Source: Tilletiaria anomala UBC 951 (lineage: Eukaryota > Basidiomycota > Exobasidiomycetes > Georgefischeriales > Tilletiariaceae). Taken from it: a stretch of DNA of 64,000 nucleotides. A program made the translations under genes and the position numbers. The stretch is from the NCBI RefSeq assembly GCF_000711695.1, contig NW_013546996.1:106906-170905 (forward strand), given 5' to 3'. Position 1 is the stretch's first letter. Each line of letters opens with the position of its first letter. The notes below the pieces were generated by a model that saw nothing but the letters and a program-made list of their open reading frames with translations, had not been told where the DNA came from and did no database searches. Shown here one piece after another: positions 23,247 through 34,709 of the stretch.

Positions 23247-24039
23247 TCACGTAGAACGTGGACTTTTCTTCCTGCTGCCCCCCGCTACCCCCCGCCCAGT
23301 TTGCTGATTTTTGTTTGCGTATAGTATATATGGCGTGCGTACTTGTTACTGCGTCGCAATGGACCTTCTGGCACATCGAGCGGCGAGCGAACAATACATG
23401 AACTCTTTGAACGGTCCTCTGCTGCGAAGCCGCTTTTTGTTGCTGCAAAATCCAGAACGGCCCATCGTGATATGATACTGCTTCGCTCATCCATACAAGT
23501 TATGCATTGCGTGCACGCCAGGGGTTGTTTCTGCACAGTATTGTATCGAGCCGTGGCTGGGGAGCAGCGGAGATATAGAGCTCAGCTGTGGAAGAGACCA
23601 AAGAAAAGAAACTGAGCCCAGATGCTTTCCCTCGTATACCCGCGTTGCATTCAACAATTCATGATCAATCATTCGGTGCGCTGCAGAGAGTGCAGGTCTT
23701 TATTTTAGGCGGTCTGGAAGCCATTCGCCATGGCACATCCATCTTCCCTCCAAAGGCGCACCTGCCCGTCTCGTAGGCGCAACTGATTCATGCAGGCGGC
23801 GCTGGCGTTGCCTTGCCCGGCGTGCAGTGAACCTGACTCTCTGCTACAGATTGGATGGCCGAGGGATGCACGCCACCACGTCCGTTCGACACGAAGTGGC
23901 CGCCACTACCTACCGCTGCAGGGGCTCGAACCTCATGAGGAACGGCCATGGAGATAAGAAGGATGCTCTACCTGCAGCGTTGCAAGAGTACCTGATAATG
24001 AATCTTGACAGTGCAGTTCAAAATTCTGACAGCCAATAG
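23247..24039. other. Intergenic region after the RhoGAP gene
   Basis: About 790 bases with no supported gene. A 9-base inverted repeat (arms 23914-23922 and 23971-23979) encloses a minus-strand sequence resembling RNA polymerase III A and B boxes, but no cloverleaf can be drawn. Confidence 0.4.
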
Positions 24040-26301
24040 GACGTTGACAGCATCGGCCGGCGGGAAAACGGTATCGAAGGAGAAGCAGAAAGTGGAACCA
24101 GTCACATGGAAGACGAAGCAGTTAGCGGAGACGATGGCAGTAAAGAGGAAGGCGAAGACGGCAACGGAGCAGGTCAAGACGACAGCGACGAGGACAGCCA
24201 AGGGGCCGATGAAGAGGATGATGAAGCGGACGACGAAGGGAAGGGAGCTTCGTTCCTGGATTCGATAAAGCTTTCAATGCTATTGGAGAATTTGCAAATA
24301 TCTTCGGTGCGGAGCCATCGCCCAGCAAGCAGCAAAAACGATTGGAGCCGGAGCTGCTCGACATCCCGCCCGAGGTCCTCTATGAGCTAGATAACCTCTC
24401 CACGCTACTCAATTCCATGTGCAGTTCGATCCGCGTCCAGAGCTATACATCGAATTTCATCAGCTGGGTGGCTTCATGGACCCAAGAAGGTGGCTATCAA
24501 AAGATAAAAAATGATTTAGGTCATATCCTGGAAGAACAAGGTGCGGCTTGATGGGTTGCACCTGCTACGCCAGCTGCCAATCCAAGTCTCATTTCCGTCC
24601 TGCCAACGGTATGAGAACTTGGATGAATGCAAAGACAAACGTTGCAAGCTCATGATATTTAAGGCGTTCCGATTACCTCGGGGCTCGCATTGCTCATCCT
24701 TGGGTCCTTTACCCAGCGAGCATTATCTGCCCTTCTCCACAGATATTCACCAAGTAATGATGAGAGCTCTCTTCTGTGCCACTTTTACCTCCCTGGCCCT
24801 GCCTACTGATTCTGATAGCAGTGCAAGTTGACTGCGAGATGCAATTTTCAGCTTTGTCGACACGGTGGGAATGTCAACGATACGAAACGCCAGAGAACCT
24901 GGTCACCCCCCCCGGAATCGCTCGCGGCCAATCCGCTCTTGAATGATCTATTTTCTGCAGCTGGATACATCTCTCCCTTTCAAACCTCATCTTCATCGCA
25001 AGAAGAAACCTCCCAGCCGACCGTTCATGTCCACGCAGGAGCGCAGTTGGAAGACTTGCATCGAGCTCAAGCGATCGCCGATCTGTTTTTGAGGTTCCAC
25101 AGAAACGTTCGCAAATTCGTGAAGTAGACAGCGAAGAGGGGACCTCCCAGTATTCCAAAGCTGGGACTCACAAGGAAGCAGAAAGTGGATCGCAAAGGCA
25201 AGGCCAATCGATGAAAGTTGCCAGCCACGGGGAAAAAGCTGATGACTCGAGCACGTCGCCACATCACCAAATGTGAGCAAATGTGGAGATTTGGCCGGAG
25301 CATGCACAAGCAGCGCTGTCATTCCACCCTGACCCACTTAGTCGCTTCCTAGTCTATGCAAATGAGAAAGAGGAGGTGACTCTCAGTTTGTATGACACCC
25401 ATCCTATGGAACGCGGGTTGTTCATCATGAAAGATACCTGCTCGCAAAGGAGTAGGACAATTCGCTTCCAACCTACCTGTTCTTGGAGATCAAGCGCAGG
25501 GCAGCGAACCAATTAATTTTCAACAGCTCTTTCGCACGGACGCCGCCGTACGCAAGCCACTACATGCAAAAGAGGGATGCAGGTGTCGAATCCTGGCCGC
25601 GTGCTGCATTCTGACCAGGAGAATGAGTTCCTCCCGGACGGATACGCTCTTCGAAGAGCGAGCTGCAACCTTTACTCCCAGGCTGACCGCGTGACCTTCA
25701 GCTGCGGTGTTTTGTTCAAGGGCTCCAATGTCCGCCTTGTGCTATCAAAAGTTCCTTCGCCTGATTCGCATAACACCTGAACAATTCATCTTCGCTGGCA
25801 AGCTGTCCCGGCGGGTGTGTTCCACAAGAGTAAGATAGCGCACGATCCAGGCCCACCGGCACCACAGCACGACTTTCGAGGAATGGCAGCAGGGCCGGGG
25901 AGTCTTGCGTGCGAAAATTGCATGAATGTCAAGCTCTCTGCTGACAGCCTTTCCGCGCCAAAGGCCACCCCATCGATCCAGCCTTCAAGCTGACGACTCC
26001 CAAGCGCGTTTCAGCACCGTTGCTCAAGGCTCCGATCTCTATCGACAGTGCATCAGAAGATGGAAATGCCAACTATTCGCCTTACAATCGCGTTGACTTG
26101 GCATCTTCCCTTTTCGAACTTCCAAAGGACCAGCGGCCTGACGATATTGAATGTGATTTGCCGCGAATGAGGGCACTGTTCCCGGCACTAAAGCCCTACT
26201 GGGTCACTTGCGTCTTCCCGAGTGGGCCAAGGTGTAGCCAGATCCTTCTAAATCTGGCCAAACTGTTGTCTGACGCGGGGCGACGTCGCCTATCGGATTA
26301 A
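24040..26301 (+). pseudogene. Decayed or heavily split gene of unknown family
   Basis: Several plus-strand segments look coding but do not join in one frame. The first (24040-24290) is very acidic (Glu/Asp/Gly). It would run into the frame of the next segment (from about 24262: DKAFNAIGEFANIFG, PELLDIPPEVLYELDNL, ending LGHILEEQ before a GTGCGG donor at 24541) only with a one-base shift, because that second frame has stops just upstream. Further open pieces lie at 24850-25127, 25118-25273, 25577-25780, 25780-25990 and 26020-26301, switching frames without clear splice sites. I recognise no domain. A working gene with many introns is possible, but repeated frame switching without good donors favours decay. 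Confidence 0.4.
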
Positions 26302-27130
26302 CACCACTGCGTTATCTGAAGGCAGTTCCAATCTTCGTGCACGTTTATTCTCAGCTGTGGCCGCCCGCTGGAGTCATTCTCGCAACACTCGAGAGCCGCT
26401 GAATGCGCGCTCCGCATGCTCGAACCATTATTCATCGCACGCCAACAGCGCTTCTCTGTCCAGCGTTTTGGCAGATGTCATAGACTTTTTATATATATCC
26501 TATGCACTGTATTATCCCGGAAGCAGACACGCATGGATCAGTAACACGTATTTTTATCGCAAACGAAAGCAAGAAAAAGGAGAGCGATGCAATCAAAGTT
26601 TGCATTTCAGGCATTTAATCTACCAATAGATTGTCCCCTACCCCTGAAGCTCTAATCATACATTTCGTCAGATCACACTCAGTCGGCCCCATCCCCACCG
26701 GGATACTATCCAAGAGAATTGAATACATGTGATAAAAGCCCCTGGATGCCGAACCCGATATACCCAAGCGACGAGGCCCAGACCTAGGTTCAGCCCAAAA
26801 TTGGTCATAGTGCAGTGCTCGGAAAGATGCGAGGCGCACAGCACCTTTGAGAGAAGTGCGACGTTTGGACAGGTGCGAGGCTGGGTTTTATGCAAGTGAT
26901 GTTCGATTTTTGATCATGTGGTGTCAGGTCCGTGAAGTGCGATGAGGTAGTGGAACGTGTCTGCTGAGTGGAGCATGCATGCTTGACTGTTTCTGATTTC
27001 GGTGGTCTTGTAGTCTGGTCTTACTCCCCTTCTTGGCCCAATGTGACATTCTGGCTTTCTGCAATCGAGCTTCTCTAACATGGCCAAGCGTTTCGACAAC
27101 AGAGAAGGGCGAAGGCCGACTGCTGCGCGT
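26302..27130. other. Intergenic region downstream of the StuA-like gene
   Basis: About 830 bases between the decayed gene and the stop of the StuA-like gene. I see no gene. An AT-rich patch occurs at 26488-26518. Confidence 0.4.
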
Positions 27131-29934
27131 TTACTGCTGATGATGAAACAATTGCGAAGGCCCACTGCCGTGACTAGAATAGTAGAACGTGGTAGGAGGC
27201 GTCTGACTGATGCTCGGAAGATGCTGCTGGTGTTGTTGCGGTTGTTGCGGTTGTGGTTGTAGTGGTTGTTGTAGTGGTTGTTGTTGTGGTTGTTGCTGCT
27301 GCTGATACCGCTGCGGATCAGTCCAGCTTTGCCGAAGGGAGTGGGCACTTGACGAACGACTGAGCGAGCCAAGGCCATCCGCCCTTGGACGCTTGCTTAT
27401 CTGCTCGGCTGAATCGCTGTCGTGTCCATGTCCAGGTCCAAGTCCGTGGACATGGCTGCTGGCGGCACCGCCGCTAGAGTTTGATGCGCCATCTTCAGCA
27501 GAGAGCGAATTGCGAATGCTGCTGTTACTGTAACTATCATTAGCCTCATTCTCAGCACCCTCGCGATCGCGTTTGACGCCCGAGACCCGCCGTGTAGGCA
27601 CAGGCGGTGCAGTTGCTGAGCCACCGTTCATCTGCGTAGAGGACATACTGATGTTGCCCGCGTAGGAGTCGTGCTGCGCGTGTGTATGCGAGTGCAAAGA
27701 GAGTTCGCTGGCAGAGCGCCGCTGCGCATCGTCCAGGTCTGTCCGAGAATGGGCCAAGCTCCCATTAAGCTTGAGCGAAGGCGGGTTGGAGTAACCCGCA
27801 CCGGGCGCCGATGAAGATTGATGGTCCCGCATCAGCTGATGCGCAGGGGGGGCGTGTCCGTGACCGGTGGCCCAAGCAGCGGCGCTGACCGAGTGCAGAC
27901 CTTCGTTGCCACTATTCCGGTGCGCCAGTGGCGAAGTGCTAGCTCGCATCAGAGGTGGTGGGACCGCGGACCCGCCGCTGAGCGATTGCCTCGCACTGGT
28001 ATTTCCACTCGTTGGGGGGGACTGGGCCCCCAGCCCAGCTCCGCCTGTGGATGCGCTGTTGGCGATCTGTCGCTCCTGTGCCGCGGCAAGCACAGCTGCT
28101 GTTCGCGGCAGGTTTTCGGGATGGTACAAGAATTGCTGGATGTTGGGCTCGAACAGCGGGTAAAGGAGCTCGGCGATGTGGTTCTGCTCGGCCAATTGTT
28201 TTGCTCGGCCAAATTCAATCCTGGAATGCGCAAGGGAAAAAACGATGGCGAAGAATCAGCGCTTCGGGCCGGCTGAAAAGCAAGCTTGCGTCGTATTCAA
28301 TGACGCACCACACGCCCTTCAGGTGCATAGCCCCAACTTTGACGACTATCCTTTCCTTTTCATTTTTTAGAATGCCGTCGCGTTTCCCTCGCGACATTCC
28401 GCACACATTGAGCAGCTTCGTGCCGTTGACCATGTTGTTGTCTGCAATTGATCAATGCGAAAACCGCGGCAGAAAGCAGGATGCGCATATAGTCAGCAAA
28501 ACAGCCATCAATCTCCTCACTGGCGAGCAAAGATAGTTGCAAAGCATACACTCACCATGTCTGCGGGCGACGCAAACGCCCTTGGCATCCACCTGAAAGC
28601 ATAGCGTGCTCTCGTCCTCCCACAAAGTGGTCGTAACGCGGTGACGACCGGGCAAAGGGACGTGAATGCCAGCGGTGGGTGTGAAGCTCGTTCCCATTCC
28701 CATCCCAAATCCAGCCCCATTCCCTGCACTACTAGCAGATATACCGCGACCGACCCCCAACCCAGGCGTAGAGTGTGCGGGGTTGAGTGTGTGGTTGAAG
28801 GTGGTACCTGTGTACGTTGTTGGGTTGAAAGTCTGTCAAATGCAGAAGGTAGGAAAGGGTGGCAGATGGTGTAAATATCCAATCTTTCAGAACAACGAGC
28901 ATCAAAATGGGAAATGATGTTGCACGTACCTGGCTCATGCCACCAAAGCCAAAGTATCCGCCTTGGGCTTGGGACTGGGTATGCTGTGGCGAATGTGAGT
29001 GCCCAGAGCCAGTGGAGAAGGCTTGATAGCCACTAAGCGACGGTGCTGTGGAAGTGTGTGTTCGATAACCGCCTGCTCCGTTCCCAGGTCCGCCTGCTCC
29101 TGTAGCAGCAGCTGCCGCAGCAGCTGACGCCGCTGCAGTTGCAGCCGTGTGCTCATTGACGGGCGTGCTGGCGTGCGAAGTGTGCATGGGTGAATGAGAA
29201 GTGCTGCCCGAGGTGCTGTGGCTGTGATATGTGTTGTGGTCTGATCGATGCTGCCCATCAAAACGGTGACCTGAACCATCCGCCGCCATGTTGGCGTTGG
29301 AAGCGGACCGCGAAGGTCCAATGCCATTGTGAGAAGGCGTACTGTATCCGCTTCCACCAGCAGTACTGGCACCATTGCTGCCACGCTGCTCCATGCCGGG
29401 TGCGCCGAGGCTCAAGCCGCCACCAGGCGTGCGGTGCCCGCTGCCGCCGTTGATAGATTGCATGGCATAATAGCTACCCGACGTGGCTGGGTTGGCATTG
29501 AGGCTGCCATAGGCATGATGAGATGCGCTATGCTGCTGCTGTGAAGAAGCTGAATCACTGTTGCCGTACGTTCGTTGTTGATGCTGTTGCTGATGATGGT
29601 CGTGCTGGTGCTCTTGCCCTTGCTTTTGCGATTGCTGTGAATGCGACTGGCTCTGGGGATTGGGCGAGAGGTGTGACGAGCTGCTCCACGGCATGCTTCC
29701 ACTTAGGCCCTGATTACTGTTCGATGACCAAGCGGTAGGCGAATGTTGTTGTTGCAGCTGTCCTTGCTGGCCATGTACTTGTCGACCCTGGGACGGCTGG
29801 TAGTTATTGCGCGACGAAAGCTCATGATCGTGGTCATAAACGGACCGATGTCCATTGAACGACGCCGAGCCAAGGTAGGTGCTCTGCAGGAACGGCGGGG
29901 ACCCCGTAGTAGTAAATGAGTGAGGCAGATGCAT
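27131..29934 (-). CDS. APSES-domain transcription factor, StuA/Sok2/Phd1 type
   Basis: Exons are 28930-29934, 28556-28832, 28309-28441 and 27131-28220, giving 834 residues. The APSES DNA-binding domain spans about 395-500: [67 protein letters not shown] and [10 protein letters not shown]. This basic helix-loop-helix-like fold binds StuA response elements and controls development, filament growth and, in smut fungi, virulence-related morphogenesis. The flanks are low-complexity: Gln/His/Ser/Gly-rich before the domain and Ser/Gln-rich after it, with a glutamine-rich tail. The start at 29934 is the first ATG in the open frame; the frame stays open upstream without ATG, so an extra 5' exon cannot be excluded. 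Two introns lie within the APSES coding region, one splitting the codon before NNMVNG. Confidence 0.93.
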
Positions 29935-31873
29935 GACAGAATTCCACGTGAATGAGGAGGGGTAAGGGCACCGCCGTAGATGGGAACGCAGATAAGAAGA
30001 ATTGTCAGTCCAGCCCTGTTCTCTAGCTTTAAAGCGAGAAGCAGCCCAACCATGCCATACGAAGCATATGCATAACTCTCGTGTGCAATGCAAGAACTGC
30101 ACATTATGCAGTAGAGCTGCGAAGCTTAGCTATCGGCCAGCCAGAAGTCGAGGGGGGAGGGGGGCGAGGGGCGCGCCACTCTCGATGTTGCTCTGCTTCG
30201 GCTGGTATCCACACACTCGACTCACCGGTTCGGCCGCCGCGTGCGGCCCTGCTTCGGACACCATCTTCTACGTTGCAGTCGAGCTTGCGCTGCTCGTGCT
30301 CTGCCATGTGTATATACCCTTTCTCTTGTGGTTACGGCGCCGTGTTGCAGAGCGCGAAGATGCGGCTATTGCTCTTTGCGGGCTGTCAGGTGCTGGTACA
30401 GCAGGCCGATGCGCAAGTGATTGGGGCACAGGCAACTGTGCGGCCAAGGACAACACACACCTCGGGTCTCTGCGTCCTCTCACTATGCCTTCCTGCAGAC
30501 TGCCTTTCCAAGAGCGAGAGGTGAAAAGGATGATCTGCTCACGTCTTTTGCAAACGTTTGCAGCCATCCGCATACCTTGCTTCTGTATGACAGCGTTGAA
30601 TCTGTTGTGCTTTTTTTGTTGCAAGAGGCGACAGGCCCACAGCGCGCGCGGTGTCAGGCAGGAGAAGACACCCACTGAGATCCGCGCTTCTGTTGGCCGT
30701 GGGATAGTCAACGTTCCGCTGCAGTGCTGGCGCCTGGCCAGGCAGCGAATATTCAGGGTTTTTTCGTAACCCTATCTGGCGGGGCAGAGCCAGGACATAG
30801 CTGTATTTCAAGCGGCTCGAACCATTTTCTGGCTCTCTTGGCGAAGTCAGGCAAAGTTTGACTAAAAGAGACACATCTTCTAGTCCACGCGACTCCCCAG
30901 AAAGGACAAGATTTTCAGCCCGATGACTCCTTCAACCTGATGCCCTCTGTTAATGTCAACGCCGAAACACCCTCCGTCAACTATCAATGCTCTCAAAATC
31001 CAACAAAGCATTGCTCATGCATTACGTTCAAGCTAGATCGCTATGGATGACGGGGTCCGAGGAAGAATGTGCCTTGTGAAGGAACGCGAGTTGGGAAAAG
31101 AAGGATAATCATGTTGAAAATCGGCAGGACCTGCATATGGATCTGTATGCATGTATTCACATGGGAAGGGGAAAAATACAGGAAAACAGCAACGTTAGCG
31201 AAGAACAGTCTCAACTGTGAAAAACCCAACCAAGTTACAGCGCCTTAAACTGCCCGGTGGGCCCTACAGGTGGGTGGCCTTAGTCCGGTCTAGTCCCCGG
31301 ACCATTTTGCGCCCGACTCAGTGGGTTTGCACCTGACTTGGGATTACCAGAGGTTAGGGCGGCCCCAGGGACTTGTGGGATGCTAGGACAGCTTGGGGAT
31401 AGTCTGGGACTGCGCCTGCCAAGTGCCGGGGCTGCTGAGGCCTGAGGGGAGGTGGGGAAGCGTGTTATAAAGGGCGGAAAGGAGCACGTGACCAAGCATT
31501 GAGCCCATCCACGGCATAGCCCGCACTATCCAATTCCCCCAGTGTCTCCATCGCGTCTCCACTTTTATCACTTATGCTCAATTGTGCCTCGTGTACCACC
31601 TATATGCTCCTCAAATTTCTATACATCTAGCTATTATCCCCGCCTTTATAGTGTGCCTCTGCAACTCTGAGGATTGGTCTACTGTGAACGCCGATGGTCA
31701 CAACAAGAGAAGGCTGAGCAGCGGAGTGAGCGGTGAGCAGACAGCTGTGGTCAGCTGCGGGTTGCCGTGGGGTTGTTCGTTCATCTCAGTTGACATTTTT
31801 GAAAAAGTCCACCGTTCGCAGTGAACGTTGTATTGTCTCTGCTACTTTCTTCCACCAACAGCCTAAGAAGCCC

Positions 31874-32187
31874 CTAAAATTGGTGTAGAAGGGCGAAACA
31901 GTTCTTGCCAGCGCATTGTGCAGAGAGACCGTTGGCGTCCTCCATAGGGAAGGCGACTTTTCCGGTGGCTTCTTTTAGCTTGCGGAAATCGAGACAAACC
32001 TGTGGAGTACCGTTCATCCTCGTCGTGATCACCAACATGAACCACACTGTGTATTCAGCGACGCTTCATCGACCTATCCCTTGGCCAGCATACCTTGCAG
32101 CCCTCAGTCATGACGTCTTCACCAAGCGGGCTGTAGCGCCCTACTTGTCGATGATGGGCTTGTCGTTCCGTAGCTCAACATACTTTA
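31874..32187 (-). mobile_element. Ty3/gypsy-type reverse transcriptase relic
   Basis: Read on the minus strand in one frame from 32187, the translation gives KYVELRNDKPIID, then TAG, TGA and TGA stops, then SVAEYTVWFMLVITTRMNGT, PQVCLDFRKLKEATGKVAFP and a final block ending in a TAG at 31874. The VCLDFRKL followed by a Pro-containing block is the typical RT motif of chromovirus/gypsy elements (CIDYRKLN...YPLP). The piece is about 315 bases, has at least three internal stops, and lacks the YxDD catalytic part, protease, RNase H and integrase. It is therefore a dead fragment. Confidence 0.75.
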
Positions 32188-33290
32188 GACCGGGACGTCA
32201 TCTTGGCGGACCTGGTGTCTGGAAGACCTCGAGCGCAGCGTTGCAAGCTGCCTTTTTGACCATGACAGTAGTGATGGTTATGTTCATGCTTATGTAATTC
32301 ATATTTATTGTGCACACCGTCGATTCTTCTAACGGAAACTGGGCAGCAATGCGAAGGACAGTGACAGGCTCTGTGAGGAAGCACGCTCTACCTGAGAACA
32401 CGTGAACCGATAAACGGTGACACATGCATACTCTACATATTATGCATATTTCGATACAAAACGAAAGAGTGATGTATTGATGAGAAGATAGGCGCCTGAA
32501 CATCGGACGGTTGACCGCCTTTTACCATGAATGCCAGGGTCTTTCCCTGTGGGCAGGCCCGGATCTGGTCAGCTACCAATATCTCGTTCTCAATGCTCGT
32601 TCCTTTCCACTCGCCAGGTCCTCCTAAGTCCTACAGATTTACAGGCTTCTACTCACCTACTCAGCACCCTGGTTGACCAGATCACCGGATATGGAACAGC
32701 CTAAAACTGCTGGACGTTGGGAACCCTGATCTCATCTGGCGTCAGCATGTACATCTTCATGGCTGCATCACTTGAAAAACTTGCCTCACACATTCGCGCC
32801 TTCATTTAAAATACATTAGATCATCTACACACATGGGTGCTGTTGGAGCTGCTAAATAATTGGTTGACGGAGCGCGCTTCGCAATTATGTAAAAACTATC
32901 GCATATGTACCTTGAGTTTATGGTGAGTTTGATGATGAGTGGTTATAAAACAAGTAGATATTGGTAAGGGGGTGAGACCGAGGAACCCGAGTACTTGTAA
33001 ATTTTAGCTTGCCTGAGGCAACAGAGTGTGACAGCTTGCTTTTACATCAGCCATCGTAAGCACCACAGTCAAATGGCTTGCCTCTAGCTCGCCCGCCCCG
33101 TCCGTTGGAATTCTTCTTGCAAGGCATGAAATCTGGACATCGATTTATTTTGTCAGTGAACAGGTCTCAAAGTATGAGACAAGAAAATGTGTCCCTAGCG
33201 CTGCGTATGGTTTCGCGACGGGCCATGGCAAAGGCCCTCTACTTGTTCAATGGAGATGGCAGGTGACGTCAGTAAAGTACAACGCAGAAA

Positions 33291-33319
33291 CTTCGTCTCG
33301 CACACAGGGCGAGACGAAG
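33291..33319. repeat. Perfect 11-bp hairpin with 7-nt loop
   Basis: Arms 33291-33301 (CTTCGTCTCGC) and 33309-33319 are exact reverse complements around the loop ACACAGG. It is followed by AAGACGAAG, a further partial copy of the arm. It sits in the gene-poor stretch, not next to a stop codon. Confidence 0.8.
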
Positions 33320-34709
33320 TAAGACGAAGCGATGACAAGGATCGCAGCTGTCAACCACGGACGTGCTGAAAACACACAGGGGTTTCCTCAGCCAGTATTC
33401 CGAATGGGAAAACCCTGTGGAAAAGGTTTGAAGAACATGCTAGATAACCAAGTCGGAAGCAAAAGTCATGTATTTCAGAAGACACACCAAAAGTCAAACC
33501 ACATCCGTGCTGTTCAAGTCAGATATTCACGCTTTTTTGGAGTCCGATGGAAAGAATATTTTCAATCCGAGGAGCCTCGAGCAAAACTCACGATATCATG
33601 AGTTTCAACATTAGGGTCCTTGACTTGGAGGGTATTCGATCCTTCAAAACTCACGGTCTTTTTTTCTGCACATCCCTCACACTGCACCAAGTGTTCATCA
33701 TCAACCATTTTATTAGTATCATGATGGATCTGAATAGCAATGACCTCGCAGTTATGTGTCGTCCTTGTAGCAACAATCAACATGAAGTGAGGGGCTGCCC
33801 GGTCCCTCCAGCGCAGACAAGGAGTTCAGAGGTTGGGGTATCCCTACTTGCGCTTTGGGCGCTTTGGACAATGCATATTTTGCAAGACGCTCACAACGAC
33901 GAAAATCGAGCCGCAAAAGTCATGCTCTCAACACCCACGATGCTGAAAATTCTTGATCAGCCTTTCAATATTTATAAATTTGTGCCCTTTTACAAATAGC
34001 GCATCCAGGGGTGTCCTTTTGGAGGCTGCATGAAGAAACGAAAGAAAAAAGGCTGCTTTCTCAGTCGTGTACATACCCTGGACCAAACCAGGCACCAGAA
34101 AAGTTGTCAAGTTGCAAACAATTGCGAGGCACAACAAAAATGCAAAAAGTCTACAAAAGTATGAACAGAATACAGCTAACAATCTTCTTGAAAAGCAGCC
34201 CGTGTGGCCACCGTCTCAGCAGGTTCCAGCCAGCTGGAAATGAAAGCGATGCCAAGCTGCCAAAAGTGAGAGAATGCTCCTTGACTTCATCCTTTCCTTG
34301 TGCAAAGTCTTCATCTTTAAAAAAATTTGGAGCAGGGCGATGGCGGCCCAAGAGAGAAAGAGGGCGAAGCTGTACAAGCGAGAAATCGGCGAAGTTATAT
34401 ATACTGTTGTTGAAGGATGCCTGATGAACCGTGTTCGAGCTTGGTCGAGGTCGGGCAGATGCGAGGGGAAAGTAGTATACATTGGGGAATGCTGCTGGAT
34501 GTTGAATACTGGATGAGACGCTGTTGACGAAAGAAGCGCAGGCGGATGAGCGAGATAGACCGGAGTTTGCTGAAGATGAAGGCGGTAATGAATGGCGGCG
34601 AAGGAGAAAGGGATGCGACGGGAGTATTGGGGACACCGAATGTAGACGTGCATCAGTGGAAAAGAATGGAAGAATGAGCCAGTGTGGAAGAATCGCTTCC
34701 TCAACTGCC

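Larger units (their letters stand above)
29935..34709. other. Gene-poor stretch of 4.8 kb with retroelement debris
   Basis: No intact gene is recognised. The longest frame (plus strand to about 30769) has no domain and overlaps others. The stretch holds the Ty3/gypsy reverse-transcriptase relic and a perfect hairpin listed separately, AT-rich sequence at 32780-33010, and the long upstream region of the StuA-like gene at its left end. Long upstream regions are common for developmental regulators. Confidence 0.45.

Noticed and set aside
23914-23979. tRNA-like arrangement on the minus strand: 9-bp inverted ends, a GGTAGAGCA A-box-like and a GGTTCGAGCC B-box-like sequence within 66 bases.
   Set aside because: No D stem or anticodon stem can be drawn, and the T stem has a mismatch and wobble pairs; it is at best a chance likeness or a dead tRNA relic.
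30002-30769. Long plus-strand open frame of about 255 codons with some hydrophobic stretches.
   Set aside because: No ATG at its head, no domain, and it lies over the upstream region of the StuA-like gene.
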